NCBI GenBank assembly: GCA_965230765.1
Contig: CBDDLR010000001.1
Span: forward strand, 806,001 to 870,000
Source: Sunxiuqinia sp965230765
Lineage (GTDB): Bacteria > Bacteroidota > Bacteroidia > Bacteroidales > Prolixibacteraceae
DNA length: 64,000 nt
Direction: 5' to 3'
This document shows positions 1-9,404 of this stretch, piece by piece. The translations under genes were made by a program, and so were the position numbers. Positions within the stretch are counted from its first letter, which is position 1, and every line of letters starts with the position of its first letter. The notes under the pieces are model-generated. The model was not told where the DNA came from, made no database searches, and worked only from the letters and a program-made list of their open reading frames with translations.

Positions 1-49
1 CCCTCCCGGTTATGACCGGGATGCTCTAAACTCCCGATAACTATCAGAA
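1..49. repeat. Two short palindromes downstream of lspA
   Basis: Positions 4-21 form a 7-bp stem with a 4-nt loop (TCCCGGT-TATG-ACCGGGA). Positions 32-45 read TCCCGATAACTATC, which matches 14 of 18 bases of the palindrome TCCCGATAACTATCGGGA seen complete (opposite strand) at 31995-32012. Neither is followed by a T-run on the minus strand, so they are not convincing terminators for lspA. They look like dispersed Bacteroidota-type palindromic repeats; that classification is an inference. Confidence 0.45.
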
Positions 50-199
50 AAAGCTAGCCCTACAATCTATACGTATTCCCTTACAAAAAGTCATATTTTC
101 TTAACAGGGATGCCGTTTTTTTCGGTTTGCAAGTTTACAACTTTGCAATTAATTTATCAAGCAAAAAATGATAATTCAATCGAAGGTTCAATCGTACAA

Positions 200-850
200 C
201 TAAATATTCACTTCTTGATCAGCTTCAGGCTCCTTTTCTTTGTCTAACTGACTGAACAGCTTCCAATAAAAAATGATGATTGCAAAAATACCAATGGTAA
301 TAGCTGAATCAGCTACATTAAATACTGGCCTGAAGAATAAGAATGGATCTCCACCTTTAAAGGGAAACCATTCTGGGTACCTGCCTGAGAATAGTGGGAA
401 ATAGAACATATCCACTACCTTTCCGTGAAGAAATGAAGAATAACCTCCACCTTCAGGGAACAAGGTGGCAACCTGCCCAAAGCTTTCTGAAAAAATTACG
501 CCATAAAAAGCACTGTCAATAATATTACCGATAGCTCCTGCCAGAATAAGCGATACACATGCAATAAATCCCATTGGCACAAAATCCTTTTTAACCAACT
601 TTGTGATATACCAGGTAATTCCAACTACAGCAACTATTCGAAACAGACTTAGAAATATTTTTCCATATTCTCCTGCAAACTCAATTCCAAAAGCCATTCC
701 GTTATTTTCAACGAAATGAATAAAAAACCAGTTGCCAAACACAGAAAACTCTTCTCCGAGGTACATATTGGTTTTAATCAGAAATTTGACAACCTGATCA
801 ATCAATAAGACGATAAAAACGATCAACAGTGATTTTTGTAATCTCGACAT
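200..850 (-). CDS. lspA: Lipoprotein signal peptidase (signal peptidase II)
   Basis: This inner-membrane aspartyl peptidase cleaves the signal peptide of lipid-modified prolipoproteins just before the lipidated cysteine. The 216-residue protein has four hydrophobic segments, starting at residues 8-24. Family motifs are visible: FVENNGMAFG (about 46-55), GNIID with candidate catalytic Asp112, and FNVAD with candidate Asp181. The stretch between the two aspartates, about residues 120-145, is longer than in E. coli LspA, as is common in Bacteroidota. It is the last gene of an ileS, dksA-like, lspA series, an arrangement known from this phylum. A hairpin with a T-run lies between it and the preceding gene, so part of its expression may depend on readthrough. 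The lipoprotein genes in this window (gldK, porW) would be its substrates. Confidence 0.95.
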   Translation of the reverse strand: MSRLQKSLLIVFIVLLIDQVVKFLIKTNMYLGEEFSVFGNWFFIHFVENNGMAFGIEFAGEYGKIFLSLFRIVAVVGITWYITKLVKKDFVPMGFIACVSLILAGAIGNIIDSAFYGVIFSESFGQVATLFPEGGGYSSFLHGKVVDMFYFPLFSGRYPEWFPFKGGDPFLFFRPVFNVADSAITIGIFAIIIFYWKLFSQLDKEKEPEADQEVNI

Positions 851-866
851 GATATAATGTGTTCAT

Positions 867-900
867 AAAAAAATGATTGGAAGACTTCCCTCCAATCATT
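867..900 (-). terminator. Rho-independent terminator between dksA-like gene and lspA
   Basis: A perfect 10-bp inverted repeat (872-881 with 891-900, 9-nt loop) is followed on the minus strand by a run of Ts ending near 867. It lies after the dksA-like gene and only about 16 bases before the lspA start codon, so it may lower transcription into lspA. Confidence 0.7.
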
Positions 901-922
901 CCTTATTATTTATTGGTAACTT

Positions 923-1297
923 TTATTGTTGCTTTTTAGCCTCGATACTTAAGGTCGCATGAGGGACTGCACGTAATCTTTCTTTCGAAATTAGCTTGCC
1001 AGTTTCACGACAAATACCGTAAGTTTTGTTCTCAATCCGCACTAATGCAGCTTGAAGGTGCTGAATGAATTTCAACTGCCTTTGAGCAAGTTTGCCAGCT
1101 TCTTCTTTTGAAAGGGTAGCTGCTCCTTCTTCCAACACTTTAAATGTTGGTGATGTATCCTGAGTATCGTTCCCATCACCATGGGTAATGGAATTTTTAT
1201 ACATCTCGTAATCTTTTTGCGCTTTCTCAAGCTTCTTTAAGATTAGTTCTTTAAATTCCGCCAACTCATCATCTGAATATCTCTTTTTTTCTGTCAT
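923..1297 (-). CDS. TraR/DksA-family protein with degenerate zinc finger
   Basis: This 124-residue protein has an N-terminal alpha-helical coiled coil (about 8-45 and 60-90) and a C-terminal C4-finger-like segment beginning YGICRETGKLI. DksA/TraR proteins bind RNA polymerase through the secondary channel and modulate initiation, often with ppGpp. Only one of the four zinc-binding cysteines remains: the others are Thr and Ser or missing in the RLRAVPHATLSIEAK tail. From memory this degenerate form is common in Bacteroidota, so it is probably functional rather than decayed. It sits between ileS and lspA on the same strand. A direct role in polymerase control is inferred from the fold only. Confidence 0.85.
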   Translation of the reverse strand: MTEKKRYSDDELAEFKELILKKLEKAQKDYEMYKNSITHGDGNDTQDTSPTFKVLEEGAATLSKEEAGKLAQRQLKFIQHLQAALVRIENKTYGICRETGKLISKERLRAVPHATLSIEAKKQQ

Positions 1298-1409
1298 AGC
1301 CCAAAGTTTTAATTAATAAAGCGGATATACTGTAGTGGTTACTATTCCCGTGTCTAAATTAACAAATAATTTTGAATTGAAATAGCATAAAAAACATACC
1401 CTTAACACT

Positions 1410-4400
1410 TTATTCAGTTATTTTTTCAACTAGTATCAATGCATCAACATCCTGATCGATTTCAACTTTGTTTACTTTGTCAACATTAACATTTTCAACC
1501 AACGTTAAATTCTTTGCAAGTGTTTGATTGCTTATATAATCTTTAAAGTTTTCAACAGCAAGGTTAAAGAAATCGTGCTTTTGAATTTTCAGGTTAATCC
1601 GGTCTGTCACTTCAAAATTGCTTTCTTTCCTAATGTTTTGAATTTTGTTAATGAATTCCCTTGCGATTCCTTCCTGCTTCAACTCTTCAGTAACATGAAT
1701 ATCCAACGCAATTGTCAAGGCTCCTTCAGTGGCAACCAGCCAGCCCGGAATATCTTCAGTCATGATTTCCACATCATCAGTTCCCAATTCAACCGTTTGC
1801 TCCCCAACCTGAAGTTGATAACTACCGGTTTTTTCTAGCTCACCAATGTTCTCCTGGCTAAATTGACTTACAGCCGATGCAATTTGTTTCATAATCTTAC
1901 CATACTTAGGCCCTAAAGCTTTAAAGTTTGGTTTGATTTTTTTCTTGATGATACCCGTTGCATCCGTGATATATTCAACTTCTTTAACGTTAACTTCCGA
2001 CAATATAATACTTTCAACTGCCTCAAATTGTTCTTTGAAATGGTTATTTAGAATAGGTACCATTACTTTGCCCAGTGGTTGACGTACTTTTAGCTTTTCT
2101 TTTCTGCGAAGCCCCAAAATCATGGAAGAAGCTTTTTGTGCAATCGCCATTTTTTCTTCCAGGTCTTTGTCAATAACGCTTTCATCAGCAACTGGGAATT
2201 CAGACAAATGAACGCTTTGGTCAGCTTCTTTGCCAGTTATTTTGTTCAGGTCTGAGAAAAGCAGATCAGCATAAAATGGAGCAATAGGAGCTGACAGTTT
2301 TGCTACTGTTTCCAAACAAGTATATAACGTTTGATAGGCTGAAATTTTATCCTGATCGTATTCTCCACCCCAGAAACGTTTGCGGCTAAGACGAACGAAC
2401 CAATTACTCAGGTTCTCAGTAACAAATTCTGAAATTGCCCTGCCTGCACGGGTTGGTTCATAAGACTCCAGACTTTCGCCAACTTCTTTTACCAAGGTAT
2501 TTAGCAATGAAATAATCCAACGATCCAACTCTGGACGATCAGCGACAGGAATTTCATCTTCGCTGTAAGTAAATCCATCTACATTGGCATAAAGCGCAAA
2601 GAACCCGTAAGTATTGTATAGTGTTCCGAAGAATTTACGGCGAACTTCATCTACACCACTTATGTCAAATTTCAAGTTATCCCATGGTTGTGCATTGGTC
2701 AACATGTACCAGCGCAAAGGATCAGATCCGTATTTTTCAATGGTCTCGAATGGATCAACAGCATTGCCCAATCGCTTCGACATTTTATTGCCACTTTTAT
2801 CGAGCACCAAGCCGTTTGAAATAATATTTTTGAACGAAACCGATTCATCAATCATGGTTGCAATGGCATGCAGCGTAAAGAACCAACCACGGGTCTGGTC
2901 AACTCCTTCAGCAATAAAATCGGCCGGAAAAACACCACGCCCTTCTTCCGGATTATACTTCTCCTTATTCTCAAACGGATAGTGGTTTTGTGCGTAAGGC
3001 ATTGCACCAGAATCAAACCAAACGTCAATCAGGTCAGGCTCACGGTACATTTTTTCACCTTTTTCACTCACCAGGAAAATATCATCAACATAAGGTCTGT
3101 GCAAGTCTATTTTCTCGTAGTTTTCTGTTGAGTAGTCGCCATTTTCAAAGCCTTCAAAAATGTTCTTCTCCATCACCCCTGCTTCAACAGCCTTTTCTAT
3201 TTCGGCCATCAAATCTGCAACCGAACCAATACATTTCGTTTCGGAACCATCTTCCGTTCTCCAAATTGGCAACGGCGTTCCCCAAAAACGAGAACGGCTC
3301 AGGTTCCAGTCAACCAGGTTTTCCAACCAGTTTCCAAATCGACCAGTTCCTGTAGATTTTGGTTTCCAGTTGATTGTATCGTTCAGGGCAATCAATTTAT
3401 CTTTTACGGCTGTGGTTTTAATAAACCAACTATCCAACGGATAATAAAGTACGGGTTTATCGGTACGCCAGCAGTGCGGGTAACTGTGCACATGCTTTTC
3501 AACTTTGAAGGCTTTATTTTCCTTCTTCAGCATTACAGCAATGTCAACATCTACTGTTGGAGCATCTTCCTCCAGTTTATCGTCGTATTCATTTTTTACC
3601 GATCTGCCTGCAAAATCGTGATAGCTTTCCTTATTCACATATTTTGCCACAAATTCATTGTCCAGATCAATCGTCGGGTAAAAACGACCCCTTTTATCAA
3701 CCAAAGCCTGTGTTTTCCCTTCTGCATCCTCAACCACGAGAGGGGAGATACCATTTTGCTTGGCCACCCGATCATCGTCAGCACCAAAGGTAGGAGCAAT
3801 ATGCACGATACCGGTACCATCCTCAATGGTCACAAAATCACCCGTAATCACCTCAAAAGCTTTCCCTTTTGGCTTTACCCAGTCAATTAGCTGCTCATAT
3901 TGAACACCTTTTAATTCATTCCCAGAATATTCACCCAGAACTTTAAATGGTATTTTTTTATCTCCCGGCTTGTAATCATCAAACGATAATTCAGCATTCT
4001 TCGAATTAAAATAAACCGGGAACAAATCTTTTGCAAGAATTAAGGTTACAGGAATGCCTGTGTATGGGTTAAAGGAATGAACCTTCACATATCTGATATT
4101 CGGGCCAACACAAAGTGCCGTGTTTGAAGGGAGTGTCCAGGGTGTGGTCGTCCAAGCCAGGAAATATAAATCCGTTTCAACTCCTTCGTACAAAAACTCT
4201 GATTGCTCATTTCTCACAGCTTTAAACTGGGCAATTGCCGTAGTATCCTTTACATCACGGTAACATCCGGGCTGGTTCAACTCATGTGAACTCAAACCGG
4301 TACCAGCTGCAGGTGAATAAGGCTGAATGGTATAGCCTTTGTAAAGTAAATCTTTATCAAATAGTTCTTTCAGCAACCACCAAACCGTTTCAATGTATCG

Positions 4401-4865
4401 GTTATCAAACGTGATGTACGGATCGTCCATATTCACCCAATAACCCATTTGGCGGGTCAGTTCTTCCCACTCTTTGGTGTATTTCATCACCTCGCGGCGG
4501 CAAGCAGCATTGTATTCTTCAACCGTAATTTTTGTACCAATATCTTCTTTGGTAATCCCAAGCGATTTTTCCACACTTAACTCAACCGGCAAACCATGCG
4601 TGTCCCAACCTGCTTTGCGGTGAACACGAAAACCTTTCATGGTTTTATAGCGGCAAAACGTATCTTTTATCGCACGTGCCATCACGTGGTGGATGCCAGG
4701 CATTCCGTTTGCCGAAGGTGGCCCTTCATAAAAAACAAATGTAGGATTACCTTCACGCGTGGTGATACTTTTGTGAAACGTATCATCATCCTGCCATCTT
4801 TTCAACACATCCTTGTTGATCTGCGATAAATCTAATTGCTTGTATTCTTGAAATTTAGCACTCAT
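1410..4865 (-). CDS. ileS: Isoleucine-tRNA ligase
   Basis: A class I aminoacyl-tRNA synthetase that charges tRNA-Ile and edits valine. The 1151-residue length fits the longer IleS type found in Bacteroidota. The HIGH-like motif is at about residues 54-60 (GMPGIHH) and the KMSKR signature is in GNKMSKRLGNAVDP at about residue 700. The CP1 editing insertion lies between them (WTTTPWTLPSN region), and an anticodon-binding domain follows. The C-terminal 250 residues form the accessory domain. The start is the ATG at 4865, about 37 bases below a TAnnTTTG -7 box. It heads a minus-strand run with the dksA-like gene and lspA. Confidence 0.98.
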   Translation of the reverse strand: MSAKFQEYKQLDLSQINKDVLKRWQDDDTFHKSITTREGNPTFVFYEGPPSANGMPGIHHVMARAIKDTFCRYKTMKGFRVHRKAGWDTHGLPVELSVEKSLGITKEDIGTKITVEEYNAACRREVMKYTKEWEELTRQMGYWVNMDDPYITFDNRYIETVWWLLKELFDKDLLYKGYTIQPYSPAAGTGLSSHELNQPGCYRDVKDTTAIAQFKAVRNEQSEFLYEGVETDLYFLAWTTTPWTLPSNTALCVGPNIRYVKVHSFNPYTGIPVTLILAKDLFPVYFNSKNAELSFDDYKPGDKKIPFKVLGEYSGNELKGVQYEQLIDWVKPKGKAFEVITGDFVTIEDGTGIVHIAPTFGADDDRVAKQNGISPLVVEDAEGKTQALVDKRGRFYPTIDLDNEFVAKYVNKESYHDFAGRSVKNEYDDKLEEDAPTVDVDIAVMLKKENKAFKVEKHVHSYPHCWRTDKPVLYYPLDSWFIKTTAVKDKLIALNDTINWKPKSTGTGRFGNWLENLVDWNLSRSRFWGTPLPIWRTEDGSETKCIGSVADLMAEIEKAVEAGVMEKNIFEGFENGDYSTENYEKIDLHRPYVDDIFLVSEKGEKMYREPDLIDVWFDSGAMPYAQNHYPFENKEKYNPEEGRGVFPADFIAEGVDQTRGWFFTLHAIATMIDESVSFKNIISNGLVLDKSGNKMSKRLGNAVDPFETIEKYGSDPLRWYMLTNAQPWDNLKFDISGVDEVRRKFFGTLYNTYGFFALYANVDGFTYSEDEIPVADRPELDRWIISLLNTLVKEVGESLESYEPTRAGRAISEFVTENLSNWFVRLSRKRFWGGEYDQDKISAYQTLYTCLETVAKLSAPIAPFYADLLFSDLNKITGKEADQSVHLSEFPVADESVIDKDLEEKMAIAQKASSMILGLRRKEKLKVRQPLGKVMVPILNNHFKEQFEAVESIILSEVNVKEVEYITDATGIIKKKIKPNFKALGPKYGKIMKQIASAVSQFSQENIGELEKTGSYQLQVGEQTVELGTDDVEIMTEDIPGWLVATEGALTIALDIHVTEELKQEGIAREFINKIQNIRKESNFEVTDRINLKIQKHDFFNLAVENFKDYISNQTLAKNLTLVENVNVDKVNKVEIDQDVDALILVEKITE

Positions 4866-4901
4866 TCAAAAAGCTCTTTTGACGTATTTTCTAAAAAGCT
4901 A

Positions 4902-4909
4902 CAAATATA
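4902..4909 (-). promoter_or_regulatory. Candidate -7 element for ileS
   Basis: On the minus strand this reads TATATTTG, matching the Bacteroidota -7 consensus TAnnTTTG, 37 bases before the ileS ATG. No TTG -33 element lies at the usual 17-23-base distance, so the call rests on one box. Confidence 0.45.
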
Positions 4910-4985
4910 GAAATTTTTTGGGTTGAAAGAGTCTGGATTCATGAAATGGATTTTATGCAATAAAAAGTTCAGGAAAAGCCTACAA

Positions 4986-5013
4986 AGAAAAAAGGCTGCC
5001 GTCCGACAACCTT
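4986..5013 (-). terminator. Terminator upstream of ileS, closing the island operon
   Basis: On the minus strand a 9-bp stem (5005-5013 with 4992-5000, two G-U pairs, 4-nt loop GGAC) is followed by a T-rich run. It lies about 220 bases past the stop of the last island gene and before ileS, so it probably ends that transcript. Confidence 0.6.
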
Positions 5014-5232
5014 CTGGGAATAAAATCATTACAGGGAAAGGGAAGTGCGTTTATAATCTAAATCGTTTGTGCAAGTGCGCCGCAAACAATGTGATTACCA
5101 CGCAATAATTTTATGAACTTATCACTCAATTATTTATGGTTTAAAGATACCGGGCTTTTATTAACTATGAATTACCCTCTGATTACAAGTGTGTTAATTG
5201 TTGGTTAAAGAAATATTGCAATGGATTTTCTA
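5014..5232. other. Intergenic stretch with no recognised gene
   Basis: The gap between ileS and the next gene spans 4866-5232. Outside the ileS promoter box and the terminator it is AT-rich, and I see no coding signal I trust. A weak imperfect hairpin lies near 5062-5085 (GTTTG with CAAAC arms). This part would form a roughly 220-nt 3' untranslated region of the island transcript; a small RNA is possible but unsupported. Confidence 0.3.
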
Positions 5233-5988
5233 TTAATTATAAACCCACAAGCTGATATACTTATCTGAACTGGTTATAACATTTTTAATTTTCATATAAT
5301 CAACACTCCCACTACTAACTAGGGAATCAACCAAAGTACTAGCAATATGTTTTTCTTTTGAACCTTTGCAACGAATTTGATTACTTTTAATCCTATAAGA
5401 GATCTTTTTATTTGTCATTATAGAAATCATCCGTAATCTTGAATTAATCCTATTTCTTTGCAAATAATCAAATACTATTTTTGCTTTTGCCCTCGAATTC
5501 TCAAAATTTTCTTCGAAGTAAAAAACATCAAATAAATAATCTGGATACAATTCTTGAATATCTGAATTAGCCCATGAGAACTTTTTTTCATCTGGTCTAA
5601 CTATTAAATCACTCTCAAGATCATCAATTAAAGAAAACTCATGTAATATTGAATCTTTAAGGTACTTATCAATAGATGTCGACTTGGCTAATGTCGATAG
5701 TAATTTTTTTGAATATTCATAATCAGAAATAATATGTTTTATCATATGGTATGTTGCCCATTGTTTTTGAGGATTGCTTTGTTTCTCAAGAACTGACATA
5801 ACACCTCTATAGGCTTGAATTGAAAGTGCAGTTTGCAACTCGTTCTCTTCATGGATTATATTCAATTTTTTCAATTCCTCATCAATTCGACGTGATCGCT
5901 CTTCAGTTTTCCAGGACAAGGCTCCAATTGTTACAGTGCAAATTGTACAAATAGTAACAATGATATTTGTATAGTTAAACTTCGCCAT
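5233..5988 (-). CDS. Membrane-anchored protein of unknown function
   Basis: A 251-residue protein I do not recognise. Residues 8-25 form one hydrophobic helix, followed by basic residues and a charged, helical stretch (about 27-50). This suggests an N-terminal anchor; orientation is not certain. The rest is a soluble, mostly helical region. A last 80 residues, rich in Lys, Arg and Ser, begins after a DVFYFEENFENSRAKA segment. No enzyme motif is visible. It is the last gene of the minus-strand block, 28 bases after the DUF900 hydrolase stop, which argues for co-transcription and a shared role. A terminator lies at 4986-5013. Confidence 0.6.
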   Translation of the reverse strand: MAKFNYTNIIVTICTICTVTIGALSWKTEERSRRIDEELKKLNIIHEENELQTALSIQAYRGVMSVLEKQSNPQKQWATYHMIKHIISDYEYSKKLLSTLAKSTSIDKYLKDSILHEFSLIDDLESDLIVRPDEKKFSWANSDIQELYPDYLFDVFYFEENFENSRAKAKIVFDYLQRNRINSRLRMISIMTNKKISYRIKSNQIRCKGSKEKHIASTLVDSLVSSGSVDYMKIKNVITSSDKYISLWVYN

Positions 5989-6016
5989 TTTAGATTGATT
6001 ATGATTAATTCAAATG

Positions 6017-7015
6017 CTAAATCTTAGACTTATTCCCATTCAATACACTTATAACATCATCAACCACTTCGCTCGATGAATAGTAGTACCAATGATTTAA
6101 TGCATCTTCCCTAAACCCATAACCTTCATCGTCATTTGTGTCAGAAACATCCACATCAACTGTATTTATGACACCATGTTCGATTTTCCTTCTGCCAATT
6201 CTTCCCAACCTGTTGCTAAAATTTTTGGTGTATTTTGAAATATCCAGCACCCGATCTCTTTTGTGATAATATATGTGAATACGATCCCCAAAATCAATAA
6301 GTGACTCGAAAGCATTTTGTGACTCAAAAATATCATACTCAATATCGGCAGCCATCAACAATATTTCCGTAAAGAGTTCAGGAATAAAGACATCTCTTCT
6401 TTTTAACTCTATCATCATATGTTTTAAAACCCGATGAGCCATTGAATGAATCATCATATTAATTTTCCGGTTACATGGTTGATTTTTGTCTTGATAAAGA
6501 AACTTCTTAAAGAATTCTTTCAACTTTTCAATTCCTCGAGCCAAAGCTTCCCCCGAACGAATTGCATCTTTCTTGTCATCAAAGTAATGATAAGGGATAA
6601 GTGGGCTACGACCTGGCCATGTAAATATGACGATGTGCTTAATTGGGGAGTTTTCATTATCAACATATTTTTCATTCAAGGTTTTGAAATTGTCCCGCAC
6701 ACCATTCAAGTCAGTATTAAATCCATGAATAAAGAACAAAACATCATTGTCGGTATCTTCATCCTTGATTAGTTGTTCATAGAGTTCGTTAAAGAAACGT
6801 ACAGATCCTGCCAAATTTGAATTTCTCTTTTCACGTGTTTTAGAAAAAATCAAATCAACATCTTTTTTTGGTTCAGGAAATAAATCAAACTTTTTCGTTT
6901 CAAGGTCGTAGGTCCCAAACCGAAGATTATCTCCAGCGTGTTCCCTACCATCTTCACGAATGAATTCCTTATTCCCTTTTTTAATTATTTCCCTGTTTGT
7001 AATAAAAAAATTCAT
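6017..7015 (-). CDS. DUF900-type alpha/beta hydrolase
   Basis: A 332-residue predicted serine hydrolase of the DUF900 group, whose substrates are unknown. An oxyanion-loop motif FFIHGFN lies at about 94-100 and a WPGRSP strand-turn at about 133-138. The nucleophile elbow is IHSMAH, giving Ser191. Candidate partners are Asp224 (in MAADIEYD) and His308 (in ALNHWYYY), so the triad appears complete. The residue after Ser-Met is Ala, where most relatives have Gly. No signal peptide is visible, so it probably acts in the cytoplasm. It sits between the 759-residue protein (64-base gap) and the anchored 251-residue protein (28-base gap). It is the only gene in the block with a predicted catalytic activity. 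Confidence 0.75.
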   Translation of the reverse strand: MNFFITNREIIKKGNKEFIREDGREHAGDNLRFGTYDLETKKFDLFPEPKKDVDLIFSKTREKRNSNLAGSVRFFNELYEQLIKDEDTDNDVLFFIHGFNTDLNGVRDNFKTLNEKYVDNENSPIKHIVIFTWPGRSPLIPYHYFDDKKDAIRSGEALARGIEKLKEFFKKFLYQDKNQPCNRKINMMIHSMAHRVLKHMMIELKRRDVFIPELFTEILLMAADIEYDIFESQNAFESLIDFGDRIHIYYHKRDRVLDISKYTKNFSNRLGRIGRRKIEHGVINTVDVDVSDTNDDEGYGFREDALNHWYYYSSSEVVDDVISVLNGNKSKI

Positions 7016-7079
7016 AATTGGTTTATTTTAATAATCTAAGATTCTGACATAATACATTTAGCAGCATAAGCAGTTACTC

Positions 7080-9359
7080 TTAATTACCTATTATCATCAC
7101 TTTTTCCTTGCCATTCTCTTTATAATTGATGGTCATATTTCGTACAAGAGAATTCATTAGTTCAGGATTTTTCTCAAGAACTGCTGCAATAATTAATTGC
7201 CCGAACCAACGTTGGTTAAAACCATGTTTATCCTTAGAAATTTCCTTAAGAGCATTGAAGAAAAGGATTAATGCAGTTTTGTTTTTCCTATTTTGATGAC
7301 TCTCAAGTGGTTTATCTGTTTGGATGTAATTATCAAGAACATTAACAGCAGAAACCAACTTCTTAGCGACATCTAATCCTTTCATTATGTTTTCACCACC
7401 AATAAATTCATCATTCTCTTCACGGCTTGAATCCATTTCTCTCCAAGCCCATTTCTTAAAATTATCAGAGTAATAATCATCCTCAAGCGTTTTGTCAACA
7501 CTAACTCCTTTAAAACGATTAAGTATTATTTTAGAATAAAACTTCAAGCGATTTTCGGCAATCGAGCTTTCCTTATGCTTCCGATGAGGCAATATTGCAA
7601 TCGACATTGCATCTGCTATTGTATCAAAAGAAATATGTTTACTCAATGCATTTAATACACTTTCAAATGCGCTAATTGGTATTGATAGTTTACACTCGTA
7701 TTTAACGTCTTTATCTTTATAAACTTTATCCCAAATATCAGCAGAATAGCTTTGTATTTGTTCAGAGTCAACAGCTCCCCAAGCAACACATGTTGTCAAC
7801 AGCAGGTTCATATCCTGCATATCCCTCCTTCCCTTTTTGCCTTTAACTTCATTATCATATTTGGATGCTGTTAAAGTGAGAGCATAATCTAGTTCATCAT
7901 AGCTAATATCAATATCAGCTTCTCTACTTTCACTGCTCATTGATACTTCATAAGCCATTAATTCCTTCCCTCTCGTTTTCTCCTTGCTGAACTTGTAAGC
8001 AATCGAAATTGTTCTTTTATCCTCTAAATCAAAATACTTCTCATCTATACTATATATTTCCTCTTTTGACGATTTAAGAGCCCAGTTGCCTATTGACAAA
8101 CCAATGGAGAAACTACGTTCAAAGGTTATCGACTTCTCATTAAAATATTCATTAACCTTAACATCAACAGTATTTGTCCTTGCAATTTGCAACAGTTCCC
8201 TAATATCCAAAGTAAGAATCTGCTTTAGATGTTCTTTTAATACCCCCTTGGTTATAACTGCATCAAGGAACACACCTTTTTTCACCACCTTTTTGTATTC
8301 GTAACCCAGTCCTAGTTCTACTGACTTACTAGTAAGTTCTATCACTTCTTCTTTTGCATCGATCACCTTCTTTTTATAACCTTCATAGTGTTTCTTAAGC
8401 TTATCAATATTGTCTCCTACAAAATCTATTTTTTCAATTAACTGTAGCATAAACTCATCCTCTACGTAGCTATCATATTTCTCGATTTGATTATCAATCT
8501 TTGTAATGGTATCTCCAAGATACTCTTCAAAGTACTTATCTATAATACTTTTAATTTTATCCTGATCTGCCTTAAGAAGGCTAACCGAAAGTGCACCACT
8601 CAAACTTACTCCTTTAACATTAACCTTCTTCTTCAGCAGTTTTAAACTAAATTCGTTATCTGACTCTTTACAAATCAGACATTCAAACACATCACTTTTA
8701 GCAATGTTAAATCCAATTGTCAATGACGGATCTAATTCTAATGGAATTTTAACTCCTGAATTGGTTAAAGCAAATACAGGGTTAAAAGCCATGCCCAAAT
8801 TTTTTGCCAAATTAACATTCACATTAAAATCAAGCTCACCATAATAAGAATAAGAGTACGCTTCGTTAATATTCATCAAATCCCAAAAATCTGCATTCCC
8901 AGAGTGGGTTAATAATGACTTATAATCCTTTAAGTCATCTATTATTACCTCTCCTGCTGTTAGATTATTATCGTAAGGTTTAAACCACTTTAAAGAAACT
9001 GATTTGTTTAATCCAAGTTCAAAATTCAGTATATCCTTAATTGGCAAACCTGCCTTACCGCTTAATCGACCGTTAATAGCATGCATAACAACCACCTTCT
9101 TCTTCAGTATTTCAGATAGCTTGCTTTCATCAAGGCATCCACCCTTTAGCTGATCGTTATCTAAATCATCAATACTATTAACCACATATGTATTAATGGT
9201 TGCTGTGGGTTCGATGCTAATAGTTAGGTTACTATCTATAACCGAAACGTCCTTTTTAATATTATCGGTAAACTTCACCTCATTATATAGCCGCAATGGA
9301 GCTTCTTTAAGAGGTTTATCTCCAAATGGGAGAGAAGGTAACTTGTCTTTTAAATTCAT
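7080..9359 (-). CDS. Large protein of unknown function (759 residues)
   Basis: I recognise no domain. The protein has no signal peptide or membrane helix. Residues 1-260 look beta-rich, with Ser/Asn-rich alternating patterns. A charged helical, coiled-coil-like region follows at about 265-350. The middle (about 350-520) alternates strands such as FERSFSIGLSIGNWALK and is rich in Lys and Glu. The last 150 residues are helical and include a QRWFGQLIIAAVLEKNPEL segment. Its size and mixed structure would suit a scaffold or structural protein, but that is only a guess. It follows the decayed small gene on the same strand and precedes the DUF900 hydrolase. Confidence 0.6.
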   Translation of the reverse strand: MNLKDKLPSLPFGDKPLKEAPLRLYNEVKFTDNIKKDVSVIDSNLTISIEPTATINTYVVNSIDDLDNDQLKGGCLDESKLSEILKKKVVVMHAINGRLSGKAGLPIKDILNFELGLNKSVSLKWFKPYDNNLTAGEVIIDDLKDYKSLLTHSGNADFWDLMNINEAYSYSYYGELDFNVNVNLAKNLGMAFNPVFALTNSGVKIPLELDPSLTIGFNIAKSDVFECLICKESDNEFSLKLLKKKVNVKGVSLSGALSVSLLKADQDKIKSIIDKYFEEYLGDTITKIDNQIEKYDSYVEDEFMLQLIEKIDFVGDNIDKLKKHYEGYKKKVIDAKEEVIELTSKSVELGLGYEYKKVVKKGVFLDAVITKGVLKEHLKQILTLDIRELLQIARTNTVDVKVNEYFNEKSITFERSFSIGLSIGNWALKSSKEEIYSIDEKYFDLEDKRTISIAYKFSKEKTRGKELMAYEVSMSSESREADIDISYDELDYALTLTASKYDNEVKGKKGRRDMQDMNLLLTTCVAWGAVDSEQIQSYSADIWDKVYKDKDVKYECKLSIPISAFESVLNALSKHISFDTIADAMSIAILPHRKHKESSIAENRLKFYSKIILNRFKGVSVDKTLEDDYYSDNFKKWAWREMDSSREENDEFIGGENIMKGLDVAKKLVSAVNVLDNYIQTDKPLESHQNRKNKTALILFFNALKEISKDKHGFNQRWFGQLIIAAVLEKNPELMNSLVRNMTINYKENGKEKVMIIGN

Positions 9360-9404
9360 TTGAACTAAGATTAAATTAATGATGTGTGTAAAAGTTTATT
9401 TAAA

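Noticed and set aside
5055..5090. Possible small RNA hairpin before the island terminator
   Set aside because: The stem is short and imperfect and no promoter box precedes it. A 3' untranslated region explains it equally well.
4923..5108. A 61-codon plus-strand open frame upstream of ileS
   Set aside because: It has no family resemblance and a basic, random-looking composition. It overlaps the minus-strand terminator at 4986-5013.
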